Assembly: GCF_902493215.1 (NCBI RefSeq)
Contig: NZ_CABUOL010000003.1
Coordinates: 170,263 to 234,262 of the forward strand
Origin: an uncultured Mediterranea sp.
GTDB lineage: Bacteria > Bacteroidota > Bacteroidia > Bacteroidales > Bacteroidaceae
DNA length: 64,000 nucleotides
Direction: 5' to 3'
In this document: piece by piece, positions 58,024-64,000 of the stretch
How the letters are laid out: every line of letters starts with the position of its first letter
Position numbering within the stretch: position 1 is the stretch's first letter
Program-made: the position numbers and the translations under genes
The notes under the pieces: generated by a model
Seen by the model: the letters and a program-made list of their open reading frames with translations, nothing else
Told to the model about the DNA's origin: nothing
Database searches by the model: none

Positions 58024-61000
58024 CTAATTTATTCGGAAATCCAGCTCCGGACGTTCCTTTAAATAAGAAATCACCTCGCGCCCCACGGAAAGCTTCACCG
58101 GACGCGACACCATGTCGAGTGTCATCTTCGTTTCCGGGTCAGACACCTTGACGTAAAGTTCCGTCGAGCCGGGATGCTCCTTGGTGAGATCCACCAGCTC
58201 GTTCACCAACTCGGTGTTGAGCACCGTGAGCGGAATGAGGATGGTAATCTTGCTGATGAGCTTCTCCTTGACGTCGGGCAGCAGCTCAATGGACGTAATC
58301 TTCAGCTCAAGCTCATTCTGCCTCCACTGCTTGGGCTGGCAGCGCGCCTTTATATAAAGGAAGGTACGTTCACCCAGATAACCCTGATAGGTGACCCAGT
58401 CGTTACCGAAGAAAGGCAGTTCGGCGGCACCGGAGTAATCTTCTATCTTGGCGATGCCATACGGATTACCGTTCTTGCTGGTACCGCGGCGCAGGGCAGT
58501 GACAATACCTCCCATCGTGATTTCTCGTCCCACAAGCGCTTCCTTGTTCTCGAGTTCGGCCATGCGGGTATTGCATACATGCTCCAGCACCACGGCATAC
58601 TCGTCCAGCGGATGGGCCGAAAGATAGATACCTACCAGATCGCGCTCCTTGTTCAGACGGTCGAGGTCGCTCCACCGTTCGGCATCGGGAATCTCGGGCG
58701 TAGCGATATCCACCACATTCTCGCCACCAAAGAGCGAATTGGCCGCCGCAGCCTTGTCGGCCTGATAACGGTTACCGTAGCGCACAAGTGACTCCAGAAA
58801 GACTTCTCCCTTGGAATTGAGAGCGAAATACTGCTCGCGGCGCAATTCGGGGAAGCTGTCGAACCCTCCTGCCAAAGCCAGACACTCGAGGTTCTTCTTG
58901 TTGCAGGCATTGAGGTTGACACGCTGCACGAAGTCAAATATACCGGTATAAGGCCCGTTTTTCTCACGTTCTTCCATAATACTCTGCACGGCGCCCTCGC
59001 CCACTCCCTTCACGGCACCCAGTCCGAAACGGATGTTACCTTCGGGGTTGACGGTAAACTTCAGGTTACTCTCGTTTACATCAGGGCCCAGCACCTTGAT
59101 GCCCATCGACTTGCATTCGTCCATCAGCTTGGTGATGGTAGTGATGTCCGAGAGGCTTCGGCTCATGACGGCCGCCATATACTCGGCAGGATAGTTGGCT
59201 TTCAGATAGGCCGTCTGATAGGCCACCCACGAATAGCATGTGGCATGCGACTTGTTGAAGGCGTAGGAGGCAAACTTCTCCCAGTCGGCCCAGATTTTCT
59301 CCAATACCTTGGGATCGTGGCCGTTCTTCTGACCGCCGGAGATGAACTTCGGCTTCATGTGGTCCAGCTTGTCGCGCAGTTTCTTACCCATGGCCTTACG
59401 GAGGGCATCGGACTCACCACGGGTAAAGTCGGCCAGCAGACGGGAAAGCAACATCACCTGCTCCTGATAGACGGTGATGCCATACGTATCCTTCAAGTAC
59501 TTCTCCATGATGGGAATATCGTACTCAATGGGCTTGCGTCCCCATTTACGGTCGATGAAGTCAGGGATATAATCCATAGGCCCCGGACGGTAGAGGGCAT
59601 TCATGGCGATGAGGTCCTCGAAGGTACTGGGCTGAAGTTCGCGCAGGTACTTCTGCATGCCGGCCGACTCGAACTGGAAGGTTCCGATGGTGCGGCCGTC
59701 ACAATAGAGTTTGTAAGTAGCAGGGTCGTTGATCGATATCTTGTCGATATCAATGTTGATACCGCGGTGCAGACGAACGTTCTCCACCGCTTCCTTTATA
59801 ATAGACAGGGTCTTCAGTCCCAGAAAGTCCATCTTAATGAGGCCGGTATCTTCGATGACCGAACCTTCGTACTGAGTGACGAGCATCTTCTCGCCCGTTT
59901 CCTTGTCGTCAGCGGTGCTGACGGGCACCCAGTCGGTAATGTCGTCACGGCAAATGATGGTACCGCAGGCATGCACACCCGTACCACGCACGTTGCCTTC
60001 GAGCATCTTGGCATATTTGATGGTATCGCGCACCAACGGGTCGGGCGAGGCTTCGGCCGCCTGCAGCTCGGGTACATATTCGATGGCATTGGGCAGGTTC
60101 AGTTTCTTGTCGGGAATCTTGTCGGGAATCAGTTTGCACAAGCGGTCGGACTCGGACAAAGGCAACTTCTGCACACGTGCCACATCCTTGATGGCTAACT
60201 TGGTAGCCATCGTGCCGTAAGTGATGATGTGCGCCACCTTCTCCTGCCCGTATTTCTCGGTTACCCAGCGGAGTACCTCGCCGCGGCCGTCGTCATCGAA
60301 GTCCACATCGATATCGGGGAGGGAGATACGGTCGGGGTTCAGGAAACGCTCGAACAGCAGGTCGTACTGGATGGGGTCTATCTTCGTGATACCCAGGCAG
60401 TAGGCTACCGCCGAACCGGCCGCTGAACCACGTCCCGGCCCCACAGACACGCCGAGCTGGGTGCGGGCGGCATTGATAAAATCCTGCACGATGAGGAAGT
60501 AACCGGGGAAACCCATGGTCTTCATGATGTAGAGCTCGAACACGAGGCGTTCCTTTACTTCGTCGCTCAGCGGATCGCCGTAAAGGCGCTTGGCCCCGTC
60601 GAAAGCCAGCTTGGCCAGGTAGTCGGCCTCCAGCTTGATACGATACAGCTTCTCGTAGCCACCCAGACGCTTGATTTTGGCGTTGGCGGCTTCTTCATCG
60701 AGCACCACTTCGCCGTTCTCGTTGCGGGTGAACTCGTTGAACAGGTCCTGTTCGGTATATTTCTTACGGTATTCCTCCTCCGTACCGAACTCCTCGGGAA
60801 TGGCGAAGGTAGGCATGATGGGCGCATGGTCGATGGAGTAGAATTCCACCTTGTCCAGTATCTCCAATGTGTTGGACAAGGCTTCGGGCACATCAGCAAA
60901 GATTTCGTTCATCTCGGCCTTGGTCTTCATCCACTCCTGCTTGGTGTAGAGCATGCGGGTGGGGTCGTCGAGGTCCTTGCCCGTACTGAGGCAGATGAGG

Positions 61001-61821
61001 CGGTCGTGGGCCTCGGCGTTCTCTTCGTCCACGAAATGGACATCGTTCGTACAAATCAGCTTCACGCCGAACTTCTTGCTGTACTCCAGCAGCTTGGCAT
61101 TCACCTTCTGCTGCATGGGATAGGCCTCGTGGTTGGCCCGCGGCACGGTAGCCTTGTGGCGCTGCAACTCCAGATAGAAGTCGTCGCCAAAGAGGTTCTT
61201 GTACCAGCGGATGGCTTCCTCAGCCTCATCGTACTGGTCGTTGGTTATCTTCTTGGGAATTTCACCACCCAGACAGGCGGAACAGACAATCAGTCCTTCA
61301 TGATACTTCTCCAGCTCGTTGCGGTCGGTACGCGGACGCATGTAGTAACCTTTGGTCCAGGCGCGCGACACGAGCTTGATGAGGTTATGGTAACCCTTCT
61401 CGTTCTTGGCCAGCACCACCAGGTGGTAACCACTCTGGTCGGGCTTGCCCTCCTTCTTGTCCATCGTACGGCGTGCCACATACATCTCGCAGCCGATGAT
61501 GGGCTTGAAGATGCGTGCCTCCGCCGCGGCTATCTTCTCGCGACAGTCGGCCAGCGCGGCTTCCTTGTCCTCGCACTCCTCCTTGCCGCTTTCGATGTCG
61601 GCCATCTTCTTCTTCAGGTCCTTGATTTCTCCCTTCGGACCGCCGTTCTTCTTGTTGACGTAGTTGGTGAACTCCTTGATGCCGAACATATTGCCGTGGT
61701 CGGTCACCGCGATACCGCGCATACCGTCTTTCATAGCCTTGTCTACCAGACGGCTGACACTGGCCTGCCCGTCGAGCAACGAATACTGGGTATGTACGTG
61801 TAGATGAACAAAATCTTGCAT
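58024..61821 (-). CDS. dnaE: DNA polymerase III alpha subunit
   Basis: 1265 residues from MQDFVHLHVHTQYSLLDGQ; the longer frame adds an N-terminus unknown in the family. Domains in order are PHP (HLHVHTQYSLLDG, TDHGNMFG), polymerase core with the catalytic aspartates in PDIDVDFDDDGR, thumb/fingers, HhH and OB-fold (TMGGIVTALRRGTSKNGNPYG) near the C-terminus. It is slightly longer than E. coli DnaE because of an insert of about 70 residues after the PHP start (KKMADIESGKEECEDKEAAL). It is the replicative polymerase. Confidence 0.95.
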   Translation of the reverse strand: MQDFVHLHVHTQYSLLDGQASVSRLVDKAMKDGMRGIAVTDHGNMFGIKEFTNYVNKKNGGPKGEIKDLKKKMADIESGKEECEDKEAALADCREKIAAAEARIFKPIIGCEMYVARRTMDKKEGKPDQSGYHLVVLAKNEKGYHNLIKLVSRAWTKGYYMRPRTDRNELEKYHEGLIVCSACLGGEIPKKITNDQYDEAEEAIRWYKNLFGDDFYLELQRHKATVPRANHEAYPMQQKVNAKLLEYSKKFGVKLICTNDVHFVDEENAEAHDRLICLSTGKDLDDPTRMLYTKQEWMKTKAEMNEIFADVPEALSNTLEILDKVEFYSIDHAPIMPTFAIPEEFGTEEEYRKKYTEQDLFNEFTRNENGEVVLDEEAANAKIKRLGGYEKLYRIKLEADYLAKLAFDGAKRLYGDPLSDEVKERLVFELYIMKTMGFPGYFLIVQDFINAARTQLGVSVGPGRGSAAGSAVAYCLGITKIDPIQYDLLFERFLNPDRISLPDIDVDFDDDGRGEVLRWVTEKYGQEKVAHIITYGTMATKLAIKDVARVQKLPLSESDRLCKLIPDKIPDKKLNLPNAIEYVPELQAAEASPDPLVRDTIKYAKMLEGNVRGTGVHACGTIICRDDITDWVPVSTADDKETGEKMLVTQYEGSVIEDTGLIKMDFLGLKTLSIIKEAVENVRLHRGINIDIDKISINDPATYKLYCDGRTIGTFQFESAGMQKYLRELQPSTFEDLIAMNALYRPGPMDYIPDFIDRKWGRKPIEYDIPIMEKYLKDTYGITVYQEQVMLLSRLLADFTRGESDALRKAMGKKLRDKLDHMKPKFISGGQKNGHDPKVLEKIWADWEKFASYAFNKSHATCYSWVAYQTAYLKANYPAEYMAAVMSRSLSDITTITKLMDECKSMGIKVLGPDVNESNLKFTVNPEGNIRFGLGAVKGVGEGAVQSIMEEREKNGPYTGIFDFVQRVNLNACNKKNLECLALAGGFDSFPELRREQYFALNSKGEVFLESLVRYGNRYQADKAAAANSLFGGENVVDIATPEIPDAERWSDLDRLNKERDLVGIYLSAHPLDEYAVVLEHVCNTRMAELENKEALVGREITMGGIVTALRRGTSKNGNPYGIAKIEDYSGAAELPFFGNDWVTYQGYLGERTFLYIKARCQPKQWRQNELELKITSIELLPDVKEKLISKITILIPLTVLNTELVNELVDLTKEHPGSTELYVKVSDPETKMTLDMVSRPVKLSVGREVISYLKERPELDFRIN

Positions 61822-61989
61822 AAGCACTCCTTTCAAATTGGAGGATAAAGGTACAACCATTTGCCAAATTAGGCAAGAGATTGTTTCAAAAAACGCCCCT
61901 TTTCCAACGGGTTCTTTCACTCATCTGCCTTCAATTTGTTACCCGCTTCCTCCTTTACCAAGCTATCCACCGACTGTGAGGCTCTTACT

Positions 61990-62310
61990 TGACACTTTTT
62001 ACATCTTTCACGCCTTCACCTCATCCTTCACCGTATTCAATTCTCTTACAGAAAATTATAGACCTGTGAAGGCGTGAGAGCAAAAACGAAGAACTACTAT
62101 CTTATAGGTTTGCCCAGCACAAACCAACCGTTTAAACGGGGTAAAGCAATGCTTTAAGCTGGGCAAACGGAAGCCTTGTCGGGCTTAACCCTTCACTTTG
62201 TTCCGCCAACCACCCAAGTCAAGCGGCTCATCAGCTACTTCAGCAAAATAACATCCCTTATTAACTTACACAAGATGGCATCTTATGCATCCAAACATAC
62301 CTTGTTTCGG
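61990..62310. repeat. Intergenic mosaic repeat, copy 2 (inverted relative to copy 1)
   Basis: Read on the minus strand, the order of blocks is ccatcttgtgtaag, atgttatt, a GCTTAAA/GCTGGGCAAA part (62105-62190), and the TTCAC pair with ggtgaaggcgtgaaag. This parallels 6964-7366, which in addition holds the CCACAGATTA hairpin. The whole gap 61822-62448 contains no gene I can support. Confidence 0.5.
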
Positions 62311-62448
62311 ATAAGAACAAAGCCAAGTAATGAAAGAGGAAAGAATCTGCAATACCCTTGCTTCCTTATTTTCCCACGTTATCTTTCATCAGGGGTGCCA
62401 TGTCGTATGATTTCAGACGTACATATTCCACCTCATAACACGACTTGA

Positions 62449-63489
62449 TCAAATATTCAGACGGACCACGTCTGTGCCTCCTTCTTCTGTCTCTGCCAAC
62501 CCATATAAATATTTTCCATCCGGGCTAATCGCTATTCGTGACACGTCACGGTCAGTCTGTACAATCCTAACCAGATTTCCATCCCAGTCAAACATCAGAA
62601 TTTTGGAACATTGTCCCGAAGCCTGTAAAGGATATCCATGATACAAAACACATAACACTTTTTCCGTCCCTGTAACAGACAATGTATATTTTTCTTCATC
62701 GGAAAAATCAAGACATTCCTTTCCGTCACCCTTTGGCCATTTCCGTTCTTTTCCTATCACAATTTCTTTCAGTAGTTCGCCTTGCAAATTATAGAAAAAC
62801 AAACTATTAGAATTTTTCATCGTCCGACAAAGCCCAGCTTCCGGATGAAGCAATAAATGACCAGACAACAAGAACGGAACCGATTCTTCGAAATAACCCT
62901 GAACCAATTCATCGACTTCCTTATTAAAACCGATACTCGTCACTTTGCGCTCCACTTTATCATACATAAAGAAAGCTCCATTCTTAGTATCAATATCCGT
63001 TCCATAAATACAAGAGTCCGTTTCAGCATAATCTTCCATCATGGGAACAATAGGAAGAGCTGTTCCACGAAGCGACACTCTCCCTAAAACCGTCGGTACC
63101 GTCTTAATCTCCTTCATACGCCAAGCGTTAACATCTACCATCTTTATCGATTCGCCAACTTGAACGATTTCACAAGTAAACAGAGGAAAGATAAGGTCAT
63201 CCGGCCCCTGCCCCTGCATTGCATATCCTACAACTGACGGAGTGGATGCCAAAGAATATACTTTCAAGATGGAATCGTTATGAAAATCCAGGCAATAAAG
63301 AAAAGAATCGTCCACACAAATATTATAGAACACATTCAATGTTCCACTTTCAGGCAGAAACGGTTCCCACGTCACACTATCTGTCGTATTATCCGCAACA
63401 AAACAAACCTCATAAGTTTGTTTGACAGGAGAGCACGCATACATCAACAAATATATAAAAGAATAAACAATAAATAAATTAGTTTTCAT
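62449..63489 (-). CDS. 6-bladed beta-propeller lipoprotein
   Basis: 346 residues from MKTNLFIVYSFIYLLMYAC; a longer frame exists but this start gives a full lipoprotein signal (lipobox LMYAC). Repeat elements FLYCLDFHNDSILKVYSL, GNLVRIVQTDRDVSRIAISPDGKYLYG show the propeller fold. It follows an NVEALA peptide gene on the same strand, the usual pairing for this family. It should be at the cell surface. The gene at 15155-16282 is a distant relative with a similar partner. Confidence 0.85.
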   Translation of the reverse strand: MKTNLFIVYSFIYLLMYACSPVKQTYEVCFVADNTTDSVTWEPFLPESGTLNVFYNICVDDSFLYCLDFHNDSILKVYSLASTPSVVGYAMQGQGPDDLIFPLFTCEIVQVGESIKMVDVNAWRMKEIKTVPTVLGRVSLRGTALPIVPMMEDYAETDSCIYGTDIDTKNGAFFMYDKVERKVTSIGFNKEVDELVQGYFEESVPFLLSGHLLLHPEAGLCRTMKNSNSLFFYNLQGELLKEIVIGKERKWPKGDGKECLDFSDEEKYTLSVTGTEKVLCVLYHGYPLQASGQCSKILMFDWDGNLVRIVQTDRDVSRIAISPDGKYLYGLAETEEGGTDVVRLNI

Positions 63490-63618
63490 CTCATTCAACA
63501 TTAACACAAACAAAAAACATGGTACATAGACATCGGCCTGACTACATGTTTTATGTAATAACCAACCTTGTCTATGTACCACAATTCAGTCAGCTATAGT
63601 CCTCGAGTCAATTAAAAT

Positions 63619-63909
63619 TCACTCATTTCTACAATATCCATCTCTTTTGGGATTAATCATATATTTAGCATGACACGTCCCGTCCGAATATCTATAACGT
63701 GTAAAATTACCATTGTTATTAAGTTCACCCTTATACGCAGGATATTGACTAGGCATCGAGGGATCCGTTTCGTCAGAGCCCAATGCCTCAATATTTTCCA
63801 ATGTTAAATTGGAAACTGGATTCTGACCTTCCTGATTAGAATACGCTACATGACTCACCAAAGCAATACCAGCAAAAACAATACTGATTTTCATTACTAA
63901 TTTCTTCAT
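63619..63909 (-). CDS. NVEALA-type secreted peptide
   Basis: 96 residues. The signal peptide (MKKLVMKISIVFAGIALVS, to about HVAYS) is followed by LTLENIEALGSDE, a variant of the NVEALA motif where the family is normally processed or recognised. The C-terminus has two Cys (GTCHAKYMINPKRDGYCRNE). The propeller lipoprotein gene follows after about 130 bases. Peptides of this family are small, exported and of unknown function. Confidence 0.85.
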   Translation of the reverse strand: MKKLVMKISIVFAGIALVSHVAYSNQEGQNPVSNLTLENIEALGSDETDPSMPSQYPAYKGELNNNGNFTRYRYSDGTCHAKYMINPKRDGYCRNE

Positions 63910-63952
63910 AACTAAAAATTTTAATATTATTTTATTACCTCAAAACATTAGT

Positions 63953-63970
63953 GTCCCGTTAAAATGGGAC
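63953..63970. other. Short hairpin upstream of the NVEALA gene
   Basis: gtcccgttaaaatgggac is a 5-base stem (GTCCC/GGGAC) with an 8-base loop in an AT-rich stretch at the window end. It may be part of a repeat or regulatory site cut by the window edge. No TAnnTTTG box is clear here. Confidence 0.3.
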
Positions 63971-64000
63971 GAGTTAAACAATTAATCAAAAAGCCCCGGA

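Overview
The window comes from a Bacteroidales genome, most likely Bacteroides or a close relative. Genes across the window are preceded by the Bacteroidetes -7 box TAnnTTTG. Many families are typical of that group: NVEALA peptides, 6-bladed beta-propeller lipoproteins, DUF4221, DUF3822, DUF2027-Smr, carboxypeptidase-regulatory-domain outer-membrane barrels and EFR1 ferredoxin. Housekeeping genes are GC-rich. The AT-rich islands coincide with peptide, lipoprotein and sensor-domain genes. The species cannot be named from the sequence alone.

Layout. (1) 1-11.8 kb is accessory. It carries two lipoproteins, an O-antigen-ligase-like/TPR membrane protein, two nearly identical membrane thioredoxin genes (2589-3431, 5206-6048), a fulvocin C-related Cys-rich lipoprotein with a DUF1573 partner and a 37-residue membrane peptide, a pair of related small proteins, a DUF4870 protein, and a two-component system. 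That system has two histidine kinases with the same catalytic half but different sensor halves, and one OmpR-type regulator. Three minus-strand transcription units start at the same promoter/operator block: CCTAA repeats phased at 11 bp, ending exactly 21 bp upstream of a TAnnTTTG box. (2) 11.9-16.5 kb: DUF2027-Smr protein, YaaA, mobile or palindromic repeats, and a small secreted peptide with a beta-propeller lipoprotein. (3) 16.7-23.3 kb: recJ, recQ, TPR protein, Gfo/Idh/MocA oxidoreductase, and an endonuclease/exonuclease/phosphatase lipoprotein. (4) 23.3-27.6 kb: an aromatic amino-acid operon (prephenate dehydratase, aminotransferase, DAHP synthase-chorismate mutase, prephenate dehydrogenase) behind a Phe/Tyr leader peptide and attenuator. 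(5) 28-42.2 kb: dnaG, TPR protein, MATE exporter, RecD/Dda-like helicase, conserved genes ending in rsmD, cls, a large outer-membrane barrel protein, aroB and tRNA-Pro(GGG). (6) 42.5-57 kb: a second outer-membrane barrel protein divergent from a two-component pair, EFR1 protein, a truncated AAA-ATPase gene, DUF4221 lipoprotein, transglutaminase, MFS exporter, aroA, metal ABC permease, tsaE and an Imm17-like protein. (7) 57-64 kb: an acidic protein, thioredoxin, dnaE, and another beta-propeller lipoprotein with an NVEALA peptide.

The most interesting system is the first 11.8 kb. It looks like a cassette arrangement in which a common operator/promoter and a common thioredoxin tail bracket interchangeable cargo genes, while two kinases share one catalytic core and differ in their sensors. 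The cargo of one cassette is a predicted disulfide-rich bacteriocin-like lipoprotein. The second strong signal is the Phe/Tyr attenuator at 23.3 kb. Intergenic regions are rich in dispersed palindromic and mosaic repeats of several families, some in two or more copies here.
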